A DNA stretch of 64,000 nt, taken from an uncultured Bacteroidales bacterium. Lineage in GTDB: Bacteria > Bacteroidota > Bacteroidia > Bacteroidales > UBA932. The notes under the pieces were generated by a model that was not told the DNA's origin, did not search any database, and saw nothing but the letters and a program-made list of their open reading frames with translations. Numbering within the stretch: the stretch's first letter is position 1; each line of letters opens with the position of its first letter. A program made the translations under genes and the position numbers. The stretch is from positions 124,001-188,000 of the forward strand of contig CAMVKH010000001.1 in NCBI GenBank assembly GCA_947168065.1, written 5' to 3'. This document shows positions 16,811 to 26,271 of this stretch, one piece after another.

Positions 16811-19759
16811 ATGAAAAGAATCCCCTGCCTGCTACTGCTGCTGCTCTTGGGTCCTCCCGCCCCGGCCCAGATCGTCATCTATGGAAGCTACGGCTCCGAA
16901 CAGGGCAACGTAAAAGTGAAAGTCCTGGAAGAAGGGACGGACGCACCCGTTCCCTATGCATCCGCCTACCTGACGGCCAAGGGCGATACGCTGATCACCA
17001 ATTTCACGCTGACCGACTCGACCGGCGTGGCCAACCTCACCAAAGTGACGCGAGGCACCTACGACCTGACCATCGAGATGCTGGGATACAAGACCTGCCG
17101 GAAGGAACACTACATCTCGTTTTCCTGGGATAAACGGACGGTGGATCTGGGCACGGTCCACCTGGCGCAGGACGCCGAGATGCTGGAGGCCGCACGTGTG
17201 ACGGCCATCGGCAATCCCGTCGAGATCCGGCAGGACACAGTCATCTTCAATGCCTCTTCCTTCATCATCGGACAGAACCAGATGCTGGAAGACCTGCTCA
17301 AGCGGATGCCCGGAATGGACGTTTCCGGCGACGGAACGGTGAAATACAACGGCGAGACGATCCAGAAGATTACGGTCGGCGGAAAGACCTTCTTCTTCGA
17401 CGACCCGAAGATGGCCCTCAAGAACCTGCCCGCCAAGGTCGTGGACAAGGTGAAGGTCATCGACAAGGTGAGCGATTCCGAACAGTTTACGGGCGTGGCC
17501 ACCGACCGCGAAAAAGTAATGGACCTGGAATTCAAGCAGGAATTCAAGGAAGGCTGGTTCGGCAATATCTCGGCCGGGCTCGGCACCACCCTGGCCGGCG
17601 ACCGCAAGGAAGAAATGGTGGACGACCGCGGCCTTCTCTACAACACCAACGGGATGGTTTCGGGCTACAACGAGAAGGACCAGCTTACCGTGGTCGGCAG
17701 TGCTTCCAACGCTCCAATCAGCAACGACGACGTGGTTGTCTTTTATTCCCTGGAAGGTGACCAGACACCTTCCGTCGGCGGCATCCGGACGGAAAGACAA
17801 GCCGGCGCCAACCTCAACACGACGCGGATCAAGAAGATGGAGACCGCCGCAATGGCCAGTTACAACTACAGTTTCAGCGACAGCCGCTCCCGCTCACAGC
17901 GGCAGACCTTCGTCAAGGACGGCAGCGACATCCTCTCGGATGCAGCATCGAAGCGTTTCGCTTCCAACGATGCCTTCAGACTGGGCATTGAGCTCAAGAA
18001 TACTTCGCGCAAGAAATTCCTCTTCAATTTCGAACCCCGCTTCAACTATACACTGAGCCGGACGGAAAGCTACAACGACAACGACGCCCGACAATACGAT
18101 GACGGCTTGCATCTCAACCGTTCTTCTTCGAGCACCTATCTCGAAGCGCGACAGTTCAGCCACAATGCTTCGCTCTCGGCCGGCATCCGGAACCTCGGGA
18201 ATGTCCGCCGCAGCCTGACGCTCAACGGGAGCTGGTCGGTGAGCGACTACAACGCCGACAGCCGGGAATTCTCCGAAACAGTCCTCCGCACAGCGGCCAC
18301 CCCGCAAGTCAAAGATCTTTTCTACGCGACCGACAACCGGACCTTCTCGGGACGGGCCGGACTCTCCTACATCGAGCCGATCGCCAAGTTGTGGGTCCTC
18401 TCCGTCGATGTCAACGGCTATGCGTCGCTGCGCGACAACCGGAAGGATGCATTCAACCGGACCATCGGAACGGCCGGCTTTGATGCGTCCGTCCTGGACA
18501 AAGGGAACTACCGTGAGCGCAACGACTACTACTCGACCTCTATGCGCAACGACTACTATTACCTGCAGGAGATCGTGCAATTCCAGTACAAGAAGGACCG
18601 GACGAGCATCCAACTGGGCTTCCAGTTGCAGGAATCCCTCAACGAGACCCGTTCCCGCTCGCTGGGGCGCGATACCGAGACCGGCATCGGCGAGTGGCTG
18701 CTCGACTGGAGCCCCTATGTCAATATCCGCTGGGGAAAGGCGCAGCACAACTACAGCTTCTTCTACAACGGCCGCTCCAGCCAGCCTTCCAACAGCAATC
18801 TCCTCCCGGTGCTCGACATTTCAGTGCCCACTCGGCAGCGGCTCGGCAACATCTACCTTCAGCCCAGCTTCCGGCAGAATACGAGCCTGAACATCTTCGT
18901 CAGCAATCCCGAGAAGCAATGGAATTACAGTATTTGGGGAAACGTCAGCATCACTTCGCGCGCGACGGTCACCGCCAGTTGGTTCGACGGCAACGGCGTA
19001 CAGTACAGCATCCCTGTCAACTCGGCCAAGCCTTCCGTTTCGCCCAACTTGACCGGGAACCTGGGCGGCCCCCTTTCGGCGGACAAGAAGTTCCGCGTGT
19101 CCTTTTCCCTGAGTTCCGGGGCATCCTGGTCCGTCAGTTACCAGAATACCCGCCGAATAGACGGACCGGATGCCGACAGCTTCGACTACACGGCATTCAT
19201 GGAACAATTCTGGGGCGACCGCTCCGGCAGCCGGTTCTACTCCGGCCAGAGCGGATTCAGCGAAAGCATCACCCGGACATTCAGCGTGAGTCCCTTCCTT
19301 TCCTTCTCCTACCGGGGAGAGAAGATGACGGCCTCCGTCAGCGGCGGGACCTCCTATCGCAGCTCCCACTATTCGCTCGACAGCAGCGCCGACACCCGGA
19401 CCTGGACGAACAACGTGGGCGGCAGTTTTGAATGGACGACGCCGCACCAGTGGGAAATCGCCACCGATGCCCGATATTCTTTCTACAAAGGCTATATCAG
19501 CGGTTTCTACACGCCCTATCTGCGGTGGAACGCCAGCCTGACGAAGAACATCAAGGCCTGGGCCATCAGCGTCCACTTCAACGACATCCTGAACTCCGTG
19601 CGTTCGACCTCGCATACAGTCACTGCCAACTACGTGGAGGACGCGATGCAGAACCAACTCGGCCGCCACATCTACCTCAGCGTAAAATGGAATTTCGGAA
19701 AACTGAACGCCGCCAAGAGCCGCAACGCCACCAGCGCCGCCTACAAGATGCTGCGGTAA
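16811..19759 (+). CDS. Outer-membrane beta-barrel receptor-like protein (module 1)
   Basis: The 982-aa protein has a signal peptide (ends PAPA/QIVI), a carboxypeptidase-regulatory-like Ig domain (residues about 30-115, VKVLEEGTDAPVPYASAYLT), then a plug-like region and a long Asn/Ser/Tyr-rich barrel ending in aromatic-rich strands (HIYLSVKWNFGKLNA). This fits the Bacteroidota outer-membrane beta-barrel family related to TonB-dependent receptors. Residues 174-245 are identical to the paralogue at 32191-35163, while the barrels differ considerably. The substrate is unknown. It is the last gene of the BlaI/M56 operon. Confidence 0.85.
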   Translation: MKRIPCLLLLLLLGPPAPAQIVIYGSYGSEQGNVKVKVLEEGTDAPVPYASAYLTAKGDTLITNFTLTDSTGVANLTKVTRGTYDLTIEMLGYKTCRKEHYISFSWDKRTVDLGTVHLAQDAEMLEAARVTAIGNPVEIRQDTVIFNASSFIIGQNQMLEDLLKRMPGMDVSGDGTVKYNGETIQKITVGGKTFFFDDPKMALKNLPAKVVDKVKVIDKVSDSEQFTGVATDREKVMDLEFKQEFKEGWFGNISAGLGTTLAGDRKEEMVDDRGLLYNTNGMVSGYNEKDQLTVVGSASNAPISNDDVVVFYSLEGDQTPSVGGIRTERQAGANLNTTRIKKMETAAMASYNYSFSDSRSRSQRQTFVKDGSDILSDAASKRFASNDAFRLGIELKNTSRKKFLFNFEPRFNYTLSRTESYNDNDARQYDDGLHLNRSSSSTYLEARQFSHNASLSAGIRNLGNVRRSLTLNGSWSVSDYNADSREFSETVLRTAATPQVKDLFYATDNRTFSGRAGLSYIEPIAKLWVLSVDVNGYASLRDNRKDAFNRTIGTAGFDASVLDKGNYRERNDYYSTSMRNDYYYLQEIVQFQYKKDRTSIQLGFQLQESLNETRSRSLGRDTETGIGEWLLDWSPYVNIRWGKAQHNYSFFYNGRSSQPSNSNLLPVLDISVPTRQRLGNIYLQPSFRQNTSLNIFVSNPEKQWNYSIWGNVSITSRATVTASWFDGNGVQYSIPVNSAKPSVSPNLTGNLGGPLSADKKFRVSFSLSSGASWSVSYQNTRRIDGPDADSFDYTAFMEQFWGDRSGSRFYSGQSGFSESITRTFSVSPFLSFSYRGEKMTASVSGGTSYRSSHYSLDSSADTRTWTNNVGGSFEWTTPHQWEIATDARYSFYKGYISGFYTPYLRWNASLTKNIKAWAISVHFNDILNSVRSTSHTVTANYVEDAMQNQLGRHIYLSVKWNFGKLNAAKSRNATSAAYKMLR

Positions 19760-19825
19760 GACGCTGCGCAATCTGCGCCTTCCTGCTCCTGCTGGCAGCG
19801 GAAAAAGGGCAAAAAGAAGGGGCGC

Positions 19826-20986
19826 TCAGGGCCTTTTCCGGAAATGCTGGATGACCGAGAGGAGGGCGCGGGCGTCGTCGAGCTTCGGGGCAGCTTCAGC
19901 GTCGGCTTTGCCGCGCGGTGCGGGCTTTTCGTTCTGGATGGCGTAGAAGCGGTCCAGGAAGTTGGCGTTGCCCGACCAGATGGTGTGGATGTAGCCCTGG
20001 AAGCGCTCGGCGGCTGCGGGGGCGGACTGACGCCGGAAGCGGCGTTGGTCAGCGATCTGCTGCAGGCAGACTTCCGGATTGCGATAGCCGCAGCTAGCGA
20101 CCGGGAACCCCTTGAGGGCGAAGTAGGCGGCGGTCAGGTCGGCCCTTTCATAGTGCCAGTCGCAGATGAATACGTCTTTGGGAATCAGGTCGATGGCCGG
20201 CCAGGTGTCGTTGTAGCTGGCTTCCCACTCCCCGATGCCGGTGGTCCGGCCGTCGATCAGCCGGTCGCCCCAGATCATCAGCTGACGGCCCTTTTCCGCA
20301 AGATGGTCGTGGATCAGCGTCACCTCTCCCGCGAACAGTTCCGCTTTGTCCTTGTCGTGGCAGCGCGGGCATTCTTCTTCGCCCAGATAGAAGACTTCGT
20401 CCATCCCGGCGTGGAAAGCGTCGGCCTCGAAGGCATCGCAGACCTCATCGACCACGGCGAAAACGACATCGTGCACTTCGGGATGCAACGGGCAGTAGCT
20501 CTTGCAGTAGAGCCGCTCCGGGTTGGGCCAGGGCGTATAGTTTTCCGTCTTGACGGAAGGGTTCTCATCGAACTGGGGATATTCCCGCAGCAGCGCGTGG
20601 GTGGTCTTTGCCCAGGACTGGTGGCCCAGCAGGTTGATCTGGGGCACCAGACGGATATCGTGTTTCCGGCAGAGCGCCACGATGCGCTGCACATCTTCCC
20701 GCGTCAGCGGATCCGGGTCGCGGAGTTCGGGATGCGACTCGTAAGCGTAGTTCCAGTCTACCCTGAGGATGAGCAGATTGAAATGGGCCGGAACGAGTTC
20801 TTCCTCCACAAAGGTCAGGAAACGGTCGATGCCAGCGGGCTTGGGCGCTTCGATGGCCAGCCCGCGCACCGGCAGCGGGTCACCCGCTTCCAGTGTCGAT
20901 TCCGCCGGGGCGGATCCGGAAGGACGGCAGGATGGCAGGATCAGGAAAAAGGACAGTGTCAGCAGCAGGAAGGATAGTCGTTTCAT
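19826..20986 (-). CDS. GH20-like glycoside hydrolase lipoprotein
   Basis: The ORF is open upstream to 21226, but the ATG at 20986 gives a proper signal peptide (MKRLSFLLLTLSFFLILPSC, a lipobox) and a 386-aa protein. The TIM-barrel sequence shows FNLLILRVDWNYAYES, LVPQINLLGHQSW and HAGMDEVFYLG. The Asp-Glu pair of the last motif corresponds to the catalytic pair of family 20 hexosaminidases. The protein is shorter than classic GH20 enzymes and has no obvious accessory domain. Activity on terminal N-acetylhexosamine is the likeliest, but the substrate is not shown. It is convergent with the module 1 barrel gene. Confidence 0.75.
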   Translation of the reverse strand: MKRLSFLLLTLSFFLILPSCRPSGSAPAESTLEAGDPLPVRGLAIEAPKPAGIDRFLTFVEEELVPAHFNLLILRVDWNYAYESHPELRDPDPLTREDVQRIVALCRKHDIRLVPQINLLGHQSWAKTTHALLREYPQFDENPSVKTENYTPWPNPERLYCKSYCPLHPEVHDVVFAVVDEVCDAFEADAFHAGMDEVFYLGEEECPRCHDKDKAELFAGEVTLIHDHLAEKGRQLMIWGDRLIDGRTTGIGEWEASYNDTWPAIDLIPKDVFICDWHYERADLTAAYFALKGFPVASCGYRNPEVCLQQIADQRRFRRQSAPAAAERFQGYIHTIWSGNANFLDRFYAIQNEKPAPRGKADAEAAPKLDDARALLSVIQHFRKRP

Positions 20987-21018
20987 AGCGGTGTTCTTTT
21001 CTCGAAAGATAGCATTTT

Positions 21019-21051
21019 TTGGGCTACCCGGCAAGAAAAACCCTACCTTTG
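21019..21051 (+). promoter_or_regulatory. Promoter of the CPBP protease gene
   Basis: TTG at 21019-21021 and TACCTTTG at 21044-21051, separated by 22 bases (slightly long), upstream of the ATG at 21102. On the other strand, TATCTTTC ending near 21006 could serve the divergent GH20-like gene. Confidence 0.5.
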
Positions 21052-21101
21052 CATGCTGAAACAAATGCTGCTCCTGAGAGCACTGATAAATCCGTCCGCC
21101 T

Positions 21102-21926
21102 ATGTCCATTAAAACGATGCCTGTCTGGAAATGGGTGCTGCTGCTGATCGCCAGCTTCATCCTCGCCCTGGTAATGTACGCCTTTTCGCAATTGGCGTCC
21201 GACGCCGTGAAGCCGGATTTCCTCAAGTGGTTTGTATCGATTATCGTGTCGGTCGTGATGATTGCCCTCTATGCAGTCTTTGTCCAGTGGTTTGAGAAGC
21301 AACCCGCCAAAGACATCCCTCTGCGGAAAATACCGGCCGACACCGGAAAGGGACTGGCCATCGGCGCCGTCTTCATTTTGGCAGTGACGCTGATCATGAT
21401 GCTGTGCGGCCTCTATCGGATCGACGCCGTCCGCGCCGACGATCCGATCCCGCTCGTCACGGCTTTCTTCCTGTTCCTGTATGTGGCCGTCGGAGAGGAA
21501 ATCCTTTTCCGCGGCGTCCTTTTCCGCTGGATTGATGAAAAATGGGGGTTCATCGCAGCCCTGGTCGTATCCGCCCTGCTCTTCGGCTTCATGCACTTGG
21601 GCCAGCCGGGCTCCAGCTGGTGGTCGTCGCTGGCCATCGCCATCGAGGCCGGACTCCTGCTGGGCGCGGCCTACAAATACAGCGGAACGCTCTGGCTGCC
21701 CATCGGCATCCATTGGGCCTGGAACTTCGTGCAGGGCAATATCTTCGGTTTCGAAGTATCCGGCGGCGACGCCGGGAACTCCCTGCTGAAAGCCACCGTC
21801 AAAGGCCCTGAAATCCTGACCGGCGGCAGTTTCGGTGCCGAAGCATCCGTCATCACCGTCGTACTGGGTCTGGCCTTGTCCGTCTGGTTCCTGCTCCGCA
21901 TCCGCCGGACCACCCAAGCTCGATAA
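21102..21926 (+). CDS. CPBP-family intramembrane glutamic/metalloprotease
   Basis: The 274-aa polytopic membrane protein carries all the CPBP (Abi/CAAX protease-like) motifs: EEILFRG near residue 131, FGFMHLG near 163, and HWAWNFVQG near 205. Members of this family cleave or modify membrane substrates; bacterial ones are tied to bacteriocin self-immunity and other processes. Which applies here cannot be read from the sequence. The next gene starts 3 bases after the stop, so the two are likely cotranscribed. Confidence 0.88.
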   Translation: MSIKTMPVWKWVLLLIASFILALVMYAFSQLASDAVKPDFLKWFVSIIVSVVMIALYAVFVQWFEKQPAKDIPLRKIPADTGKGLAIGAVFILAVTLIMMLCGLYRIDAVRADDPIPLVTAFFLFLYVAVGEEILFRGVLFRWIDEKWGFIAALVVSALLFGFMHLGQPGSSWWSSLAIAIEAGLLLGAAYKYSGTLWLPIGIHWAWNFVQGNIFGFEVSGGDAGNSLLKATVKGPEILTGGSFGAEASVITVVLGLALSVWFLLRIRRTTQAR

Positions 21927-21929
21927 TCC

Positions 21930-23936
21930 ATGATGAAAAGTACCTTGCGCACCGCACTGCTCTGCCTGCTGGTAACCCTGGCGGTTGGGAGCTCCTGCTC
22001 CCGACCGGAGGCGGAAATCTACCACATCGTCACGACGGTCTGCGAAGACGCCGCTTCCGCCGTCACGGTCAATTACCATTGCAGCCTGCCCGACAGTTAT
22101 GTGCTCGTCACGCAAGCGGATGATACGACCTTCAGGCACGCAGAAAAGATCAAGCCTGTAAGCCGTATTTGGAGCACTGTCGGCATCGACAATACCGCTA
22201 CCGAATCTACATTCTACACGAAAGAACGGTACGTGTGCTACGCCACGATTTCCGGATTGGAAGCTGACACGCGTTACCGCTACAAGATCGTTGCCGGCAA
22301 GACCCGGACCGATGCCCGCCAATTCAAAACGGCCGGAAAGAAGGAACCGTGGAACTTCGTAGTTTTCACCGACTTCCAGCACCGGGAGAATCCTGTTACC
22401 CTGCCACTGGTCGAGATGATGAAAGAGATTGCTTCGCCCGACCTGGTCATCTGCAGCGGCGACCAGATCGATGTGGCGGGCAACGAGTATGAATGGTCTT
22501 TCCTGCTCGACAACGACATCTTCCGCGATTTCGTCTATGCCGCCTCGCCCGGCGACCATGCCTACTGGGCCTCCGATAAAACGCCGGACGGGCATTATCC
22601 CCAGTATGACAAGCCTTATACCTTCGTCAATCTTTTCCATTTCCCCGACAACGGCGCTCCTGACAGCAAAGGCAGCTCCTACTATTTCTACTACAACGAC
22701 ATCCTGTTCGTGGCACTCGACATGAACAACTCCAACCTGTCGTCAGGCTCCCGATTCGACGCACAAGCTGCCTGGTTCTCAGAGACACTCGACCATCTTG
22801 CGGGCACCTACCGGTACCTGGTGGTCTTCATGCACAAGTCCGTGTTTGGCTCCGACCTTATCGATGCTGCCGTCGCACGGAACATCCGCCCGCAGTGGGC
22901 GTCCCTGTTCCGGCAATACGGGGTGGACCTGGTGCTGAGCGGCCACGACCACATCTATTCCCGGACCCTTGCGATGGACGGAGACCAGGTGACGGAAGAC
23001 CCCGCGGCCGGCACATTCTATCTCGACATGGGCTCCAGCGGCGACAAGCGCCGCCCGCTCGACGAATCCCTGACCGGCAATCCCCGCTACGCCAAGGTCA
23101 TGGACCTCAAGGAACTCGACCAAAGCTGCGCCTGCAACATCGAAGTCGACGAAACCTGCCTGAAAGTCACCGTCTACAACCAGCACCGCCAGGTAGTGGA
23201 CGGCTTTACCATCCCGCTCAAGGAACGGCCGGCGGCATCCGAAAGCCGGGAGGGATTCCTCTTTGTCCACATGACCGATCCCCAGATCGGATTCCGGGAT
23301 GTTTCGCCGGGATACGGCCAGACCGACACGTTGATGCAGAAGGCCGTGGCCCTTGCCAATACACTTCGGCCGGAGGCCGTCTTCGTGACCGGCGACCTGG
23401 TCAACGACGCCGCAGACCCGCTTCAGGACGCCATTTTCACACGGAATCTTGCGGTGCTTACCGCTCCTGTCTGGTGCATCCCCGGCAACCATGACAGCTT
23501 TTCCGACCGGTTCTCGTTCAGGATGAAAGGCTGCGCCTTCATCGGACTCGACACGAACTGCATCAAAGACGCCGCTCCCGAGGCGGAAGCGGCACAGTTC
23601 GACTGGCTCACCCAGCAGTTGGAGAACGCCCGCGACGCCCGCTACACCTTCGTATTCCTCCACTGTCCGCTCGTCCGCGAATCACTCGAAGAACCCGAAG
23701 ACTACTTCAACTTCAGCAAGGAACAACGCCGCAGGTACCTCGACATCTTCACGCAATACGGCGTCGATGCCGTCTTCGCTGGCCACACCCACTGCGACTA
23801 CACCACCGAAATCTCAGGTATCCGTTTTTACACCGCCAATCCAGTCGGCAAAACCCTTAAACACGGCATCTCCGGCTTCAACCTCATCAAAGTCGGCCCG
23901 GTCGGCTTCGAAGTGAAGTTTCTCCCTACGCGCTAG
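21930..23936 (+). CDS. Lipoprotein with two tandem calcineurin-like phosphoesterase domains
   Basis: The 668-aa protein has a lipobox signal peptide (AVGSSC) and an N-terminal fibronectin-like domain as in purple acid phosphatases (residues about 30-130). The first metallophosphoesterase domain (about 138-420) has FTDFQH, SGDQID, PGDHAYW and LSGHDHIYSR. The second (about 443-668) has MTDPQIG, VTGDLVND, PGNHDSF and FAGHTHCD. In the first domain the usual GNH is GDH, a possible weakening of metal binding. Both would act in the periplasm or on the cell surface on phosphate esters. No substrate is evident. Confidence 0.82.
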   Translation: MMKSTLRTALLCLLVTLAVGSSCSRPEAEIYHIVTTVCEDAASAVTVNYHCSLPDSYVLVTQADDTTFRHAEKIKPVSRIWSTVGIDNTATESTFYTKERYVCYATISGLEADTRYRYKIVAGKTRTDARQFKTAGKKEPWNFVVFTDFQHRENPVTLPLVEMMKEIASPDLVICSGDQIDVAGNEYEWSFLLDNDIFRDFVYAASPGDHAYWASDKTPDGHYPQYDKPYTFVNLFHFPDNGAPDSKGSSYYFYYNDILFVALDMNNSNLSSGSRFDAQAAWFSETLDHLAGTYRYLVVFMHKSVFGSDLIDAAVARNIRPQWASLFRQYGVDLVLSGHDHIYSRTLAMDGDQVTEDPAAGTFYLDMGSSGDKRRPLDESLTGNPRYAKVMDLKELDQSCACNIEVDETCLKVTVYNQHRQVVDGFTIPLKERPAASESREGFLFVHMTDPQIGFRDVSPGYGQTDTLMQKAVALANTLRPEAVFVTGDLVNDAADPLQDAIFTRNLAVLTAPVWCIPGNHDSFSDRFSFRMKGCAFIGLDTNCIKDAAPEAEAAQFDWLTQQLENARDARYTFVFLHCPLVRESLEEPEDYFNFSKEQRRRYLDIFTQYGVDAVFAGHTHCDYTTEISGIRFYTANPVGKTLKHGISGFNLIKVGPVGFEVKFLPTR

Positions 23937-23959
23937 CAGCGACTGCGCCGTCAGTCTGC

Positions 23960-23999
23960 TCGCGAAACGGACGAAACAAATGAATCATCCGTTTCGCGA
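23960..23999. repeat. REP-like palindrome (family shared with 27570-27609)
   Basis: Perfect 12-bp arms (TCGCGAAACGGA at 23960-23971 and TCCGTTTCGCGA at 23988-23999) flank a 16-base loop containing ATGAATCA. It sits between two convergent genes and could act as a bidirectional terminator. The right arm encodes the last residues and stop codon of the - strand lipoprotein gene. The same core recurs at 27570-27609 and, in reverse complement, inside the direct repeats at 41037-41187 and 42301-42451. Confidence 0.75.
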
Positions 24000-25550
24000 A
24001 CAATACTGACGGATTACGCCGGCGGTCCTTTCGTACCATTCTCCGTCCACACGCAGGTGCGTGCCATAATCGACGATCCTGCCCTGTCTGTCGACCAGGA
24101 TAAAATACGGAATCGGCTGCGTCTTCATGAATTGGCGAACCATATCGCTGTTCTGTTCTTCGTTCAGGATGTACTCTTCACTGCGGAACTTGAAGCCCAG
24201 CCATTCTTCTGCGCGGCGCAGACGCTTGTCGGCATCCTTATCCATATAAATGGAAATTACCCGCAGGGGCTGGCCTTTGAATTCCTCGATGAGACGGTTC
24301 TGGCCTTGTTTCTGAAGGATGCACGGTTCACACCACGTAGCGCCAATGGAAATGTATAACACCTGATTCGGAGAAACTTCGATCCAACCATTGAGCAAGT
24401 CGAGGAAAGGATGCGGCTCCACATCCACGACCAGCTGGTCGGAATTGCGTTTTTCCGGATGGAGAATGATATCGGAGACCTTCGACGGATCTTGCTTGTA
24501 AGCGGCCTTCTGTGTATAATACTCCTGGATAGGAACAGTCAGGAAAGGAGCCGTCACATAGGCGTTGAAAGCTTCAAGATTATTCTCGAAGGACTCTGTA
24601 TCGTTCATGGACAGGAATCGGTAGTATGTCCGGGCAATGATCATTTCGGACAGCAACGGATTGGAGATGGAATCACGGACGACCTGGCAGAATGTTTCAC
24701 CCGTATCGGACACACCCTTCTCTCTAAAAACTTTATGCATGGACGGCGCGAGCCAAGTCCAATAGCGGTCGGCCAGTTCAAATTGCGAACTGTTAATGAC
24801 TTCGTATGTGAAGAGGTCTTCCACTGCACTTCGCGAAAACAGCTTGTCCTGTGGTGTCTCCGAGTGCATCTCGTACCGGTAGACGAGCAGACGGTCTATG
24901 AGCTGGCTATAATAGCCAATCTCTATTTCCCGGCGGCACCACGACAACAGTTCTTCGCTGGGCTTTTGCTTTCTGGCGAAGTCATCCAGTCGGTCCATAT
25001 AGTCCTGCCGCCCTGCTCTCATCGCTTCCACAAATTCACTCTCCGAGCGGATTCCGGCCCCGTTCATAATCTCTTCTTCCGTATATAGGAGGTCATCTTC
25101 CCCAGTTTTGAATTCGGACGGCCAGCGGTTACCATAATACTGAAGCATGAATACGGCGAGATTGTCATTGTCACGGGCGGCGGGACCTGAGAAATGTGTA
25201 TAAGTCAGGTCCGCAAAATCAAGTTCTACATGCAGGGAGTCTCCCGGGGCGATGACGAAGCGGTCGACAAAAGTCTGGATGGAGCCATCGCGAAAGGTGT
25301 ACGGAAACAGCACAAGACTGAAGGTCCCGTCTTCCCGAATGGGAGCCACGTATTTCTGCGGCTGCCGTTCGTCAATAAAAGGTAGAACGACCGTGATTTC
25401 ACGGGTTTTGGGATAGAACTCGGGGTGCAGCACCTTGCCGGTGAGAATGGCTGGCTCGGCGTAATCGAAGGTGTCAGCTGGCTTGGGATGATGGCAGCCG
25501 GCGATTATCAGGAGCAGGAGTCCAATCAGGAAAAGAGGCAAGTGTCTCAT
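23985..25550 (-). CDS. TlpA/ResA-like thioredoxin-fold lipoprotein
   Basis: The ATG at 25550 gives a lipobox signal peptide (MRHLPLFLIGLLLLIIAGC) and 521 aa. An N-terminal beta-rich domain is followed by a long helical region and a C-terminal TlpA-like domain with ISIGATWCEPCILQKQ (active WCxxC) and PIPYFILVDRQGRIVDYG (cis-Pro). It is a predicted envelope thiol-disulfide reductase. The C-terminal residues SRNG and the TGA stop are encoded by the REP-like palindrome. It is the third gene of an operon behind an XRE regulator and a small membrane protein, with an 11-base gap. Confidence 0.8.
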   Translation of the reverse strand: MRHLPLFLIGLLLLIIAGCHHPKPADTFDYAEPAILTGKVLHPEFYPKTREITVVLPFIDERQPQKYVAPIREDGTFSLVLFPYTFRDGSIQTFVDRFVIAPGDSLHVELDFADLTYTHFSGPAARDNDNLAVFMLQYYGNRWPSEFKTGEDDLLYTEEEIMNGAGIRSESEFVEAMRAGRQDYMDRLDDFARKQKPSEELLSWCRREIEIGYYSQLIDRLLVYRYEMHSETPQDKLFSRSAVEDLFTYEVINSSQFELADRYWTWLAPSMHKVFREKGVSDTGETFCQVVRDSISNPLLSEMIIARTYYRFLSMNDTESFENNLEAFNAYVTAPFLTVPIQEYYTQKAAYKQDPSKVSDIILHPEKRNSDQLVVDVEPHPFLDLLNGWIEVSPNQVLYISIGATWCEPCILQKQGQNRLIEEFKGQPLRVISIYMDKDADKRLRRAEEWLGFKFRSEEYILNEEQNSDMVRQFMKTQPIPYFILVDRQGRIVDYGTHLRVDGEWYERTAGVIRQYCSRNG

Positions 25551-25561
25551 AAGGTCCCCGT

Positions 25562-25771
25562 CTATTTTTCCCAATCGGAGTCTTCCAATTCGAATATCTG
25601 TTCGACAGTCAGGCCGAAGATGCAAGCGATCTTCAGGGCCAGGACGGTGGACGGATTGAAGCGTCCCTGTTCGATGGCGGCGATGGTCTGGCGGATGACG
25701 CCGGCCTTTTCGGCCAGTTCCTGCTGGGACATCCTGGCCCGTGCCCTTTCCACCCGGATGTTATTCTTCAT
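25562..25771 (-). CDS. Small XRE/Cro-type transcriptional regulator
   Basis: The 69-aa protein is a single helix-turn-helix domain, VERARARMSQQELAEKAGV followed by RQTIAAIEQGRFNPS, with the usual SxxELA...RQTI pattern. It resembles the YozG-type regulators found paired with a small membrane protein. It overlaps the upstream membrane-protein gene by 11 bases and precedes the TlpA-like gene by 11. Confidence 0.88.
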   Translation of the reverse strand: MKNNIRVERARARMSQQELAEKAGVIRQTIAAIEQGRFNPSTVLALKIACIFGLTVEQIFELEDSDWEK

Positions 25772-26240
25772 CTCGCGACAGTTTTTTATTCTCCGACCAC
25801 AAAGATAGCTTGAAAATCAGCAGATAGTACAGGATGAAGGCAGGGACACAGAGGAAAGTGCGCTTAATGAGCATTACCTGCACCAATGAATCCATGCTCA
25901 GCATCCGCCCCAGGACCAGATTGGCAACCAGGTTCAGTGCCAAGACAAAGAGATAAAGGATAACCGTTCTGGCCAACGCCTGCTGGCGGATGTGAATAAT
26001 TCGTTCATCTTCCCTATACTCTTGGGAAAAAGCCAGCAGCACCACCCCGATTGAAAAGAAGATAACGACCAGCGAAGACGCCCAGCCGGCGCCGAAGGAA
26101 TCATATCGCTGCGCAGAATTGACCTGGAACATGTCGTGCACGACAGCCCGGAAACAGGACACGAAAAGAAGCAAGCAGAGCGCCAGCAGCACCCGGCCGA
26201 CAATCTTCCAGGAATGAGGAAGCATCTTGATGGTTTTCAT
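25761..26240 (-). CDS. Four-helix membrane protein paired with the XRE regulator
   Basis: The 159-aa protein has four hydrophobic segments (about residues 12-32, 50-70, 90-112 and 125-147). A cytoplasmic loop reads SQEYREDERIIHIRQQA, and the DER...A pattern resembles small membrane proteins such as DUF2178. Such proteins commonly sit next to YozG-type regulators. No function is known. It is the first gene of a three-gene operon with the XRE regulator and the TlpA-like lipoprotein. Confidence 0.7.
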   Translation of the reverse strand: MKTIKMLPHSWKIVGRVLLALCLLLFVSCFRAVVHDMFQVNSAQRYDSFGAGWASSLVVIFFSIGVVLLAFSQEYREDERIIHIRQQALARTVILYLFVLALNLVANLVLGRMLSMDSLVQVMLIKRTFLCVPAFILYYLLIFKLSLWSENKKLSRDEE

Positions 26241-26271
26241 AGCAGCAAAATAATCTCGTTGTTTTCTGCCA

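Noticed and set aside
20987-21226. 80-residue extension of the GH20-like protein
   Set aside because: It would precede a complete lipoprotein signal peptide and cover the divergent promoter region.
23960-24000. REP-like palindrome as a simple terminator only
   Set aside because: It may terminate transcription, but there is no T-run and the same core occurs at other loci next to RAYT-like genes, so a repeat-family explanation fits better.
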